Positions 34,901 to 44,478 of a DNA stretch of 64,000 bases are shown here, one piece after another (within the stretch, counting starts at the first letter, position 1; every line of letters begins with the position of its first letter). Under the pieces are notes generated by a model. It worked only from the letters and a program-made list of their open reading frames with translations, ran no database searches and was not told the origin of the DNA. Made by a program: the position numbers and the translations under genes. The DNA is from Pseudalgibacter ostreae (GTDB taxonomy: Bacteria; Bacteroidota; Bacteroidia; Flavobacteriales; Flavobacteriaceae), in contig NZ_JBHMFC010000006.1 of the NCBI RefSeq assembly GCF_042427585.1, forward strand, positions 31,935-95,934. Direction: 5' to 3'.

Positions 34901-36025
34901 ATGAAAATTGTAATAGCCCCCGATAAATTTAAAAACTCCCTTACAGGTTTAGCCTTTTGTAATGCCGTTGAAGAAGGGGTTAAAAGCATGTATCCCAATA
35001 TTGAAATAGTAAAGTTGCCCTTGGCAGATGGCGGCGATGGTACTATTGACGTTGTTAATTTTTATCTTAAAGGACAGGAAGTGTGTGTGGATGTGAATAG
35101 TCCTTTTTTTAAACCTGTTAAAGCGACTTATTTATATTCTGGAGCCTCAAGAGCAGCATATATCGAAATGGCGAAAGCTTCTGGTTTGAGCCTGTTAAAA
35201 CCAGAACAATTCGATTGTAAAAATGCCACTACGCTGGGTACAGGGGAAATGATTGTAGATGCGATAGGAAAAGGTGCGAAAAAAATTATTTTAGGTATCG
35301 GCGGAAGCGCTACCAACGATTGTGGAATTGGCATGGCAACAGCTTTAGGATATCGATTTTTAGATGACGAAAAGAATGAAGTAAAGCCTGTTGGCGCCAA
35401 TTTATCTCGAATAGTTTCTATTGATACCAGTAACGTTCATTGGAAATTAAATCAAATTGAATTTGAAATAGCCTGTGATGTTACCAATCCCTTATATGGG
35501 ATAGACGGAGCGGCGTATGTGTATGCGGCGCAAAAGGGAGCTACACTTGAAGAGATTAAAATGTTAGATACAGGATTGGAACATTTTTCCAAAATCATTA
35601 AAACTGTTTTTCATACCGATGCACAATCTATTATTGGTGCAGGTGCCGCTGGAGGTATGGGAATCGCGTCAAAAGTGTTTCTAAATGGGCGTTTACAACC
35701 TGGTATCCAGCTTATAAAAAATCTAGCCAATTTTGACGAAAATATAAGAAATGCCGATTGGATTGTTACGGGTGAAGGAAAATTGGATGCCCAAACATGT
35801 TCTGGAAAAACAATTTCGGGTATAATGACTTCTGCTAAAGCAAAACAAATTAAAGTAGCTGCTTTTTGTGGTATTGTAGATTTAGAGAAAAAGGCTCTGG
35901 CGCAATTAGGAATCGATTACGCCGATGCGGTATTAAATTATGCCATAAATTTAGAAGATGCCATGCAAAACGGCTATCATTATGTTAAGGATATGACAAG
36001 AAAATTTGCTAAAAAAAGGTTGTAA
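34901..36025 (+). CDS. Glycerate kinase
   Basis: Phosphorylates D-glycerate to 2-phosphoglycerate (or 3-phosphoglycerate in some families). The 374-residue product matches the GarK/GlxK type: MKIVIAPDKFKNSLTG, LADGGDGTI, GIGGSATNDCGIGMA and the late TGEGKLDAQT. It is the only plus-strand gene between two halves of the minus-strand ftsX-DUF3098-uppP-truB cluster, so it probably arrived by insertion or rearrangement. No mobile-element remnant is visible around it. Confidence 0.94.
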   Translation: MKIVIAPDKFKNSLTGLAFCNAVEEGVKSMYPNIEIVKLPLADGGDGTIDVVNFYLKGQEVCVDVNSPFFKPVKATYLYSGASRAAYIEMAKASGLSLLKPEQFDCKNATTLGTGEMIVDAIGKGAKKIILGIGGSATNDCGIGMATALGYRFLDDEKNEVKPVGANLSRIVSIDTSNVHWKLNQIEFEIACDVTNPLYGIDGAAYVYAAQKGATLEEIKMLDTGLEHFSKIIKTVFHTDAQSIIGAGAAGGMGIASKVFLNGRLQPGIQLIKNLANFDENIRNADWIVTGEGKLDAQTCSGKTISGIMTSAKAKQIKVAAFCGIVDLEKKALAQLGIDYADAVLNYAINLEDAMQNGYHYVKDMTRKFAKKRL

Positions 36026-36070
36026 GCTTATTGATTTTTTATTTACAACACAATGGCCTAAAAGGTAAAC

Positions 36071-36325
36071 TTAAGCTTTGTCCGGGTTTAAAAGAATTGC
36101 ATAAATCTGAAATCCAAAACCTATAAGTACAATGGTTGGCGCTAAGTGGATGCGTCTCCAGCTAAATATTTCAGGGTTAAAAACATTAGGATCGTCACTT
36201 CCGCCGCCAGACATTAAAATAAAACCAAGTGCAATACAAATTAAACCTATAAACATAAACTTATAGTTTTTCTTTCCAAAAACAAATTCTGGTTTTGTGG
36301 TGTCTTTTCTTTTTTTATCTCCCAT
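36071..36325 (-). CDS. DUF3098 small membrane protein
   Basis: An 84-residue product with two hydrophobic helices (YKFMFIGLICIALGFILM and a second near residues 60-76) separated by the DUF3098 motif (SGGGSDDPNVFNPEIFSWRR). It is downstream of ftsX on the same strand and probably linked to cell envelope or division by context; its function is unknown. Confidence 0.9.
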   Translation of the reverse strand: MGDKKRKDTTKPEFVFGKKNYKFMFIGLICIALGFILMSGGGSDDPNVFNPEIFSWRRIHLAPTIVLIGFGFQIYAILLNPDKA

Positions 36326-36418
36326 GGCGTATTATAATGTAAGTTACAAATTAACGGATTTATTTACAGTAAACCTGTTAACGTAAATCTAATTTGTGTT
36401 TTCAATCGCGAGTTGTTT

Positions 36419-37297
36419 TTAATAATACAGTTCATCGGTACGTAAATTTAAAAAGCGTTGCGTTGCAATATGGGTACTTACCCAAGTGATGATAATGCCT
36501 AAAGCAAAAACAAAAAGAAACAAGAACCCCACTAAAATAGGGTTGCTTAACAATTCTAGTTCTATAAACGTTTTGTTTAGATAGTATAAAACAATCGCCA
36601 TGCCTATAAGCGCTATAACGGCTCCAATCATACCTAAACGTACACTTTTCCATACAAACGGACGCCTAATAAATTGCTTGGTAGCACCAACCATTTGCAT
36701 GGTTTTTATGGTAAAACGTTTTGAATAAACAGCCAAACGAATGGAGCTGTTTATCAGCAATACGGCGATTAATGTAAAAATACCACTAATGACCAACACC
36801 CAAAAACTGATTTTCTTAACATTATCATTCATCAAGTTAACCAAGTCATTATCATACGTAACCTCATCGACAAAGTTTTTGTTTAGCGCTTCCGCAGAAA
36901 TTTTTTCTAAATGTTCAGATGTTACAAAATCTGCTTTTAAATGTACATCAATGGAGTTTTGTAATGGATTATAGCCCACAAAGTCCATGAAATCTTCACC
37001 GTTTTCAGCTTTCATAAACTCTGCTGCTTGTTCTTTCGAGACATATTCGGTAGTTTTCACATAATCTGCCATAGCCAAACTTTTTTCAAGCTGTTTGGTT
37101 TCTACTTCTTTAGCAGAATCTTTTAAATAAATAGTGACTACGACTTGTTCTTTGAAGTGGTCGGAAACTTTTTTTGCATTAAGAATAAGCATGCCCAACA
37201 AACCCAATAAAAACAAAACCAGCGCAATGCTTAGCACTACTGAAAAATACGACGAGATAAGGCGGCGTTTTTGATGTTTTTCGAATGATGAACTCAT
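36419..37297 (-). CDS. ftsX: Cell division protein FtsX
   Basis: The membrane partner of FtsE, controlling periplasmic peptidoglycan hydrolases at division. The 292-residue product has an N-terminal helix, a periplasmic ECD domain (about 45-165, including VYTIYLKDS-like strands and VGYNPLQNSIDVHL) and three further helices with the FtsX permease pattern. FtsE is not in the window. The M23 peptidase at 22762 is a possible effector type, though far away. Confidence 0.92.
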   Translation of the reverse strand: MSSSFEKHQKRRLISSYFSVVLSIALVLFLLGLLGMLILNAKKVSDHFKEQVVVTIYLKDSAKEVETKQLEKSLAMADYVKTTEYVSKEQAAEFMKAENGEDFMDFVGYNPLQNSIDVHLKADFVTSEHLEKISAEALNKNFVDEVTYDNDLVNLMNDNVKKISFWVLVISGIFTLIAVLLINSSIRLAVYSKRFTIKTMQMVGATKQFIRRPFVWKSVRLGMIGAVIALIGMAIVLYYLNKTFIELELLSNPILVGFLFLFVFALGIIITWVSTHIATQRFLNLRTDELYY

Positions 37298-37367
37298 AAA
37301 ATAAATGGATTAATGCTGTAAAAATAATAAAGTATACGTGATCTGTATTTATTTAAACTAAATCATT

Positions 37368-38321
37368 TCAAGATTGTTGTGTTTCTTTTAATTTCTTGGT
37401 GGGCTTACTAACTAAATAGACACCGCTAGCAACCACAATACAGCTTAGTATTTTAATAAGATTGATGTCTTGGGCATAAGCTTCTTGCATAAACACAAAA
37501 GCAAGTATACTAACCAGAACAAAGCTTACCACGGGTTGTAAATATACATAACTGCTCGTTACAGAAGGGATTAAATGATTTAAAGCATATATGTTGAATA
37601 GATAAGCAAAAAAAGTGGTAAATAAAATAACGTACCCAATTGTTAAATAAGTATTTAAATCGAAAGCCTCAAAATCGGTGTTTAAAAAATCATTAAATCC
37701 AAAAGGGAGCACAATGAGGAAGCCAAGCAAGAATATCCAACTTACAACTGTAATGGCATGATATTTTTTCATTAATGTTTTTGCAATTACAAGATAGAGC
37801 CCGTAACTACTGGCATTTAGCAAAACCAGTAAATTGCCTAATATGGAACTGGTGCCTTCTGTCTCATTGCCATAAGCTATTAAAAATATGGCGCCAATGG
37901 AACCCAAAGTTATACCGAGAACTTTGTTTTTAGTAATGCGTTCTTTTAAAATGAAAAAACTAAAAATCAAAACAATTACAGGGGTGGCCGTAGTGATTAT
38001 GGAGGCGTCTATTGGCGATGTTAAATTAATACCGTGAAAAAACAACATTTGGTTTGCTGCACCTCCAAAAAGGCCGCAAAGTGCTAAGGTTAATAAATCT
38101 TTTTTTTCAACTCGTTCTTTTACAAATAGAAACTTGATGGTCCAAAATAATAAGGCACAGCAACCGATTCTAATAAATACGAAAGCCGTGGGGCCAATTT
38201 TATCTGGCATAACGCCTTTTGCTATAATGTAATTAGCGCCATAAATAATATTGGCGCCTAAAAGTGCTAAATGTGCTTTTGTGGTATTCTTCAATGTATT
38301 GATGCTTAAAAATAGCAGCAA
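37368..38321 (-). CDS. EamA/DMT-family transporter
   Basis: A 317-residue protein with ten predicted helices arranged as two EamA repeats (first repeat begins HLALLGANIIYGANYIIAKG; second begins near GNLLVLLNASSYGLYLVIAK). Members export metabolites or amino acids, but substrate cannot be read here. It is divergent from leuS. The exact start is uncertain because an ATG is present a few residues before the first helix. Confidence 0.88.
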   Translation of the reverse strand: MLLFLSINTLKNTTKAHLALLGANIIYGANYIIAKGVMPDKIGPTAFVFIRIGCCALLFWTIKFLFVKERVEKKDLLTLALCGLFGGAANQMLFFHGINLTSPIDASIITTATPVIVLIFSFFILKERITKNKVLGITLGSIGAIFLIAYGNETEGTSSILGNLLVLLNASSYGLYLVIAKTLMKKYHAITVVSWIFLLGFLIVLPFGFNDFLNTDFEAFDLNTYLTIGYVILFTTFFAYLFNIYALNHLIPSVTSSYVYLQPVVSFVLVSILAFVFMQEAYAQDINLIKILSCIVVASGVYLVSKPTKKLKETQQS

Positions 38322-38402
38322 AATTACAAATAGATTTCTAAAGAAAAGGGTATAATGCTAGTAATTGAAGGGGATAAAAAAACTTAATTTGTTAACCCTT
38401 CC

Positions 38403-38429
38403 TTGTTTTCCATTTAAAGCGTAAATTTG
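38403..38429 (+). promoter_or_regulatory. Candidate promoter for leuS
   Basis: TTG (38403-38405) and TAAATTTG (38422-38429) are separated by 16 bases, close to the Bacteroidota consensus. Transcription would begin near 38436, leaving a ~96-base leader before the leuS ATG at 38532. Confidence 0.5.
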
Positions 38430-38531
38430 CGCTTTTAAAATGGCTCGCAAACCCGTGAAGCTGCAAAGTGTTACTCATTTTAGTTATAAACGTCTTTGCG
38501 TTTCTGTGTCTTTGGGAGAAAAAAGAAGCTT

Positions 38532-41369
38532 ATGAAATACAATTTCAACGAAATAGAAGCCAAGTGGCAAAAATATTGGGCAGCAAACCAAACTTTTAAA
38601 GCTGAAAACCACAGTGAAAAACCTAAATATTATGTTTTGGACATGTTCCCTTACCCTAGTGGGGCAGGACTACATGTTGGGCATCCATTAGGCTATATCG
38701 CATCAGATATTTATGCGCGTTACAAGCGCCATCAGGGCTTTAATGTATTGCATCCTCAGGGCTATGATAGCTTTGGCTTACCTGCAGAGCAATATGCCAT
38801 TCAAACGGGGCAACATCCTGCCATAACTACAGCAGAGAATATAAAAACCTATCGCCGTCAATTGGATCAAATCGGATTTTCATTCGATTGGTCGCGAGAG
38901 GTTAGAACCAGTGACCCGAATTATTATAAATGGACCCAATGGATTTTTATTCAGTTGTTCAACTCGTGGTACAATAAGGATACAGATCAGGCAGAAGACA
39001 TTTCAGAATTGATAAGTGTTTTTGCTTCGGAAGGGAATACCCATATAAATGCGGTGTGCGATGATGCTGTTGATGCTTTTTCTGCTGAGGATTGGAATGG
39101 TTTTTCTTCGAAAAAACAACAAGGTATATTACTGCAATATCGACTCACGTATCTAGCCGAAACCGAAGTTAACTGGTGTCCAGCATTAGGAACCGTTCTA
39201 GCTAATGATGAAATGGTAAATGGGGTTTCCGAGCGTGGCGGACATCCGGTAATAAGAAAAAAAATGACACAATGGAGCATGCGAATTTCAGCATATGCGG
39301 AACGTTTGCTTCAAGGTTTGAATAAAATCGATTGGTCGGATTCGTTAAAAGAAAGTCAGCGTAATTGGATAGGGAAATCCGTAGGCGCTTCTGCAGAATT
39401 TAAAATTGTGAATTCAGATTCCAGTATTTCTGTATTCACGACACGACCAGACACTATTTTTGGAGTTAGTTTTATGACGCTTGCACCTGAGCACGAACTG
39501 GTCTCTAAAATTACAACTCCAGAGCAAAAAGAAGCGGTTGAAGCGTACGTGATAGCCACAGCTAAACGTAGTGAACGCGATAGGATGGCCGATGTAAAAA
39601 CCATTTCAGGAGCTTTTACTGGGGCATACGCCGAGCATCCTTTTTCTAAAGCGCCCATTCCGATTTGGATTGGTGATTATGTTTTAGCGGGTTATGGAAC
39701 AGGGGCGGTAATGTCTGTGCCTTGTGGCGATCAGCGAGATTATGATTTTGCAAAACATTTTAATATCCCAATTCCTAATATTTTTGATGGCGTCGACGTA
39801 TCGGAAGGCGCTTTTGCTTCAAAAGATAATGTGGTGCTAAAAAACTCAGATTTTCTTAACGGACTGAGTTATAAAAAGGCTACTGTAAAAGCTATTGGAG
39901 CATTGGAAAAACTAAATCAAGGCGAAGGGAAAACCAATTACCGTTTACGCGACGCCGTGTTTAGCCGCCAACGCTATTGGGGGGAGCCTTTTCCAGTATA
40001 TTATGTAAATGGCATGCCTCAAATGATAGATGCAGAACATTTGCCAGTGCGGTTACCTGAAGTTGAAAAATATTTACCTACCGAAACTGGTGAGCCACCC
40101 TTAGGGAATGCTACAGTTTGGGCTTGGGATCGACATAAAGCAGAGGTTGTTTCAAATGCGTTAATTGATCATGAACGTGTTTTTCCGCTCGAACTCAATA
40201 CCATGCCTGGTTGGGCGGGGAGTTCTTGGTACTTTAACCGGTATATGGATGCTCATAATGAAACAGAATTTGCAAGTCAAGATGCTTTGAGCTACTGGAA
40301 AGATGTGGATCTATATATTGGAGGGAGCGAGCATGCAACGGGACATTTGTTGTACTCTCGTTTTTGGCAAAAATTCTTGTTTGATAAAGGGATTGTACCT
40401 GTAGACGAGTACGCCAAAAAGCTGATTAATCAGGGTATGATTTTGGGGACTAGTGCTTTTGTTTATCGTGTTGAAGGCGAAAATAAATTCGTGTCAAAGG
40501 CGTTAATAGCCGGTCAAAGCGTACAGGCCATTCATGCAGATGTTGCGTTTGTAAATGCTTCTGATGAATTAGATATTGAAGCCTTTAGAAACTGGAGAGA
40601 AGAGTATAAAGACGCTATTTTTATTGGTGAGAAAGGTCTGGTGATTGAAGGTGATAACGACGTTTACAAGGTAGGGCGCGAAGTTGAAAAAATGTCTAAA
40701 TCTAAATATAACGTGGTTAATCCAGACGATATTGTTTCAGAATATGGTGCAGATAGTTTGCGTTTATACGAAATGTTTCTCGGCCCTTTAGAACAATATA
40801 AACCATGGAATACCGCTGGTATATCGGGAGTTCATTCATTTCTTAAAAAGCTATGGAAATTGTATGTTGACGATTCTGGTTTAAAAGTTAATGATACCCA
40901 ACCAACAAAAGAGGGACTGAAAGTGCTTCATAAAACCATAAAAAAGGTTCAAGAAGATATTGAAGGCTTTTCATTTAATACGTCGGTTTCTACGTTTATG
41001 ATTGCCGTTAACGATTTAACTGCCCAAAAATGCACCTCCAAAGCGATTTTAGAGCCTTTATTGGTTCTTATTTCACCATATGCACCACATATTGCTGAAG
41101 AATTGTGGAGCAAGCTAGGGCATGATGCGTCTATTTCAACGGCAGCGTTTCCAGAGTTTGATCAAAACCATTTGGTGGAGAGCAGTAAGAACTATCCTAT
41201 TTCGTTTAACGGGAAAATGCGATTTACACTAGAGCTGCCTATGGATATGAGTAAAGAAGATATTGAAAAAGCAGTTCTGGCAAACGAAAAAACCCAAGAA
41301 CAATTAGGGGGTAGAACGCCTAAAAAAGTAATTGTGGTGCCCGGTAAAATTGTAAATATTGTAGGGTAG
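38532..41369 (+). CDS. leuS: Leucyl-tRNA synthetase
   Basis: Charges tRNA-Leu. I use the ATG at 38532 (MKYNFNEIEAKWQKYW), which matches LeuRS N-termini; an upstream in-frame start adds 12 unrelated residues. The 945-residue product has HVGH (H48-H51), a CP1 editing domain (TRPDTIFGVSF), KMSKS (720-724) and the anticodon domain. An additional segment after residue ~150 (about 40 residues, acidic) is typical of Bacteroidota LeuRS. Its stop is one base before the SWIM protein start, indicating an operon. Confidence 0.97.
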   Translation: MKYNFNEIEAKWQKYWAANQTFKAENHSEKPKYYVLDMFPYPSGAGLHVGHPLGYIASDIYARYKRHQGFNVLHPQGYDSFGLPAEQYAIQTGQHPAITTAENIKTYRRQLDQIGFSFDWSREVRTSDPNYYKWTQWIFIQLFNSWYNKDTDQAEDISELISVFASEGNTHINAVCDDAVDAFSAEDWNGFSSKKQQGILLQYRLTYLAETEVNWCPALGTVLANDEMVNGVSERGGHPVIRKKMTQWSMRISAYAERLLQGLNKIDWSDSLKESQRNWIGKSVGASAEFKIVNSDSSISVFTTRPDTIFGVSFMTLAPEHELVSKITTPEQKEAVEAYVIATAKRSERDRMADVKTISGAFTGAYAEHPFSKAPIPIWIGDYVLAGYGTGAVMSVPCGDQRDYDFAKHFNIPIPNIFDGVDVSEGAFASKDNVVLKNSDFLNGLSYKKATVKAIGALEKLNQGEGKTNYRLRDAVFSRQRYWGEPFPVYYVNGMPQMIDAEHLPVRLPEVEKYLPTETGEPPLGNATVWAWDRHKAEVVSNALIDHERVFPLELNTMPGWAGSSWYFNRYMDAHNETEFASQDALSYWKDVDLYIGGSEHATGHLLYSRFWQKFLFDKGIVPVDEYAKKLINQGMILGTSAFVYRVEGENKFVSKALIAGQSVQAIHADVAFVNASDELDIEAFRNWREEYKDAIFIGEKGLVIEGDNDVYKVGREVEKMSKSKYNVVNPDDIVSEYGADSLRLYEMFLGPLEQYKPWNTAGISGVHSFLKKLWKLYVDDSGLKVNDTQPTKEGLKVLHKTIKKVQEDIEGFSFNTSVSTFMIAVNDLTAQKCTSKAILEPLLVLISPYAPHIAEELWSKLGHDASISTAAFPEFDQNHLVESSKNYPISFNGKMRFTLELPMDMSKEDIEKAVLANEKTQEQLGGRTPKKVIVVPGKIVNIVG

Positions 41370-41370
41370 A

Positions 41371-43068
41371 ATGAATATCCCTTTAGAACATCTAGAAGAA
41401 AAGTTTTTAGCAACAGCTTTAAAAAACGGACTCTCTTATTGGAAAAAAGGTCTGTTTGAAATTATTGAAGATGATGCGACTACTATAAAAGCTAGGGTGT
41501 ATGGAACTGATGAATACCTTAGCGAACTCATGTTTTTAAATAAACATATTGTAGATGTTAATTGCACCTGCCCGAATAACCGAACCCTTTTTTGCAAACA
41601 CATTGCGATTCTTTATTACGAAAAACTAAAGGATGTTTTAGCCTTGAAAAAGGCTAAACCAAGAAAAGCATCCAAACAAATTTCTAAGAGTAAAGTAGAT
41701 CAGGAGTTTTTCTCTATTGAAACAGCAGTGCAAAACGCATCATTAGTTCAATTAAAAGAAATAGTTGTTCAAGAGCTTAGAAAAAATGCGGATTTTAAAC
41801 TTGCTTTAGAGCATAAGTTAAATCCAAAACATAAAGCAAAGCAAGCGTTATATGCGTTTTACAAAGTGCAAATTCAAGAATTACTAAGAAAGCACAAGAA
41901 ACAAAATTTTATAGATTATAGTGCCTCAAATTCTGTAGGACAAGCGGTTATTGATATTGCAAGCTTAGCTTCAGAGCATTATAAAAATCATAATTTGGAA
42001 GCGAGTTTTGAGATTTGTAAAGCGATATTGGATACCATGATAAAACCGTTGAACTATACAGATACATCTTCGGGGATTTTTTATCAGGGTTTAGATGAGG
42101 CTTTAAACTTAGTATTGGAGATATCGACCAAGGCCGAATTGCAGCCTAAGCTTCGTAAAAACATGTATACTTTCTTTCTTAAACATCTAAAAGACAAAAA
42201 AAACCATGGTTGGGGCTACGAAATTAACTTTACAGATATTTTAATAGCATTAGCAGAAAATAATAAGCAAAAGGATGAGCTGCTTAAAATTATTTATAAT
42301 GAAGATTTAGATCGGCATAGCATGCAGGTGTATAACATTATTAAAAAGTTTGACGGAGAACAAGCAGCCAAAGATTTTGTAATGGAGCATAAGACCTTGC
42401 CAGAATTTAGGTCTATTTTGTTCAATGAGTTTATGGAGAACAAAGACTATAATGCTGCAAAACAATGCATGTATGAGGGGTTAAAGGTTAATAGTGAGTT
42501 TAGGGGAGCCGTAATAAATTGGATTAAAAACTTATTGAAAATTGGAGAATTAACAGAGGATAAGGAATTAACCATAAAAAGTGCAAAGTTATTATTTTTA
42601 AATTTAGGATTTAGAATATATCCTGATGGAGCTGATTATTACGAGCTGTTAAAACATCAATTCACCGCTGAAGAATGGGCGAATGAATGGCCTTTATTAA
42701 TTGAAAAAGAAAAAGACAAAACAACCGTAGAAGAAATATATTTTAGAGAAGGCCGTTTAGATTTGTTGTTTAAAAGCATTACTAAAAAGCAAGATTTTTA
42801 CTTTAACAGCAATTATTTAAATTTTAATGAAGCCCATATAGCCTCTTTGTTACCAGAGTATAATGAAGCTTTTATTTTGTTTCTGAAGGGTAGAATAGTA
42901 AACTACATCGATTTTTATAAAGGAAAAAAATATTATAAAGAGGTCTGTACTACGCTAATTGCATTTAAAAAACAAGGTCTTGATATTAGTGGTATCCTAA
43001 TGTATTTAAAAGAAAACTACCGTAACCGACCTTCTTTAATGACTAGGATACAGGAGTACTTCGAATAA
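41371..43068 (+). CDS. SWIM zinc-finger protein
   Basis: A 565-residue protein with an N-terminal SWIM zinc finger: C65 and C67 (VNCTCP), then C75 and H77 (FCKHIAILYYEKL). The remainder is helical and TPR-like, with charged repeats (ELLKIIYNEDLDRHSMQVYN). SWIM domains bind DNA or proteins. It begins one base after leuS, so it is translated from the same mRNA. I cannot assign a function. Confidence 0.85.
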   Translation: MNIPLEHLEEKFLATALKNGLSYWKKGLFEIIEDDATTIKARVYGTDEYLSELMFLNKHIVDVNCTCPNNRTLFCKHIAILYYEKLKDVLALKKAKPRKASKQISKSKVDQEFFSIETAVQNASLVQLKEIVVQELRKNADFKLALEHKLNPKHKAKQALYAFYKVQIQELLRKHKKQNFIDYSASNSVGQAVIDIASLASEHYKNHNLEASFEICKAILDTMIKPLNYTDTSSGIFYQGLDEALNLVLEISTKAELQPKLRKNMYTFFLKHLKDKKNHGWGYEINFTDILIALAENNKQKDELLKIIYNEDLDRHSMQVYNIIKKFDGEQAAKDFVMEHKTLPEFRSILFNEFMENKDYNAAKQCMYEGLKVNSEFRGAVINWIKNLLKIGELTEDKELTIKSAKLLFLNLGFRIYPDGADYYELLKHQFTAEEWANEWPLLIEKEKDKTTVEEIYFREGRLDLLFKSITKKQDFYFNSNYLNFNEAHIASLLPEYNEAFILFLKGRIVNYIDFYKGKKYYKEVCTTLIAFKKQGLDISGILMYLKENYRNRPSLMTRIQEYFE

Positions 43069-43288
43069 AAGGTTTGAGAGGGTTTCTTCATGTTTTTCTA
43101 TTGTTACAGCAGTTTTATAAAAGCACTATTCTTGAGTGTGATATACAAATGTATTCATAAACTAATGCTTATCGTTTTATAGTTTCTTTCTAAATAGGGG
43201 CGGAATTGTTAAAAGAGACTTGCTTTACATATCATTTTTCTTATTTTAACTTATATTGTAATGTTATGAATAATAAATTTTGTGAATT
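43069..43288. other. 220-base gap before ald
   Basis: AT-rich DNA with no gene. TAAATTTTG close to the ald ATG (43276 onward) is near but not equal to TAnnTTTG and is too close to the start. No clear terminator for the SWIM gene is visible. Confidence 0.4.
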
Positions 43289-44398
43289 ATGAAGATAGGT
43301 GTCCCTGGAGAAATTAAAAATCATGAAAACAGAGTGGGTATAACCCCCTCGGGAGTATTTGAATTGGTTAAAAGAAATCACACAGTTTACGTGCAAAAAG
43401 ATGCAGGTTTTAAAAGTGGTTTTTTTGATGATGATTACAGCGATGTAGGTGCGATAATCCTTGATACTATTGAGGAGGTTTATGAAGCGGCCACCATGAT
43501 TGTTAAGGTTAAAGAACCCATTGAGAAAGAATACGAATTAATAAAGCCGCATCACTTGTTGTTTACTTTTTTTCATTTTGCATCTAGTAGAACACTAACA
43601 GAGGCTATGTTGAGAAGTGGCTCGGTTTGTATAGCCTACGAGACCGTAGAGGAGGAGGATGGTTCTTTGCCGCTATTAATCCCTATGTCTGAAGTTGCAG
43701 GAAGAATGTCCATTCAAGAAGGTGCTAAATGCTTAGAAAAACCCGTAAAAGGACGGGGCATCCTGTTGGGTGGAGTACCTGGAGTACCCCCAGGAAAAGT
43801 ACTGGTTTTGGGAGGAGGAGTTGTGGGGGTGCAAGCCGCTAAAATGGCTGCAGGATTAGGAGCAATTGTAACTATTATGGACATAGATATGAAGCAGCTA
43901 CGCTATATTAGCGACATTATGCCTAAAAATGTAACTACCGAGCTTTCTAGTGAGTATAATATTAGGAAACATATAAAACATACAGACTTAATAATTGGAG
44001 GCGTTTTAATTAAAGGTGCTAAAGCCCCTAAGTTGATTACTAAAGACATGCTTAAGGATATGCGACCTGGCACCGTAATGGTAGATGTTGCTGTGGATCA
44101 AGGCGGGTGTTTTGAAACCACTAAAGCCACGACCCATGAAAATCCAACTTATATTATAGATGATGTTGTGCATTATTGTGTGGCCAATATGCCTGGCGCA
44201 GTACCCTACACCTCTACATTGGCGCTTACCAATGTTACGTTGCCTTATATTGTTAAAATAGCAGATGCAGGCTGGAAAAAAGCTTGCGAACAGGATAAGC
44301 GCTTGGCAAAAGGATTAAATATTGTGAATGGCGCCATAGTTTACAAAGAAATTGCAGAAACCTTTAACTTAGATTTCAAAACGTTAAACGACTTATAA
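43289..44398 (+). CDS. ald: Alanine dehydrogenase
   Basis: Interconverts alanine with pyruvate and ammonia using NAD. The 369-residue product has MKIGVPGEIKNHENRVGITP, the catalytic His region HHLLFTFFHFAS, the NAD-binding loop VLVLGGGVVGVQAAKMA and NMPGAVPYTSTLALTN near the end. A short insert (GVPGVPPGKV) precedes the Rossmann loop. Full length and no missing key residues. It is a single-gene unit, followed 80 bases later by the zinc peptidase. Confidence 0.95.
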   Translation: MKIGVPGEIKNHENRVGITPSGVFELVKRNHTVYVQKDAGFKSGFFDDDYSDVGAIILDTIEEVYEAATMIVKVKEPIEKEYELIKPHHLLFTFFHFASSRTLTEAMLRSGSVCIAYETVEEEDGSLPLLIPMSEVAGRMSIQEGAKCLEKPVKGRGILLGGVPGVPPGKVLVLGGGVVGVQAAKMAAGLGAIVTIMDIDMKQLRYISDIMPKNVTTELSSEYNIRKHIKHTDLIIGGVLIKGAKAPKLITKDMLKDMRPGTVMVDVAVDQGGCFETTKATTHENPTYIIDDVVHYCVANMPGAVPYTSTLALTNVTLPYIVKIADAGWKKACEQDKRLAKGLNIVNGAIVYKEIAETFNLDFKTLNDL

Positions 44399-44478
44399 AC
44401 CTGACAAAATTTCTTAACGTATTTTTGGCTTATTTTTTGCTATAATTGAATTAGATTTGTTTAAATAAAATGTAAAAA

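Noticed and set aside
38430..38531. T-box riboswitch before leuS
   Set aside because: No T-box motif or terminator/antiterminator pair is visible, and T-boxes are not expected in Bacteroidota.
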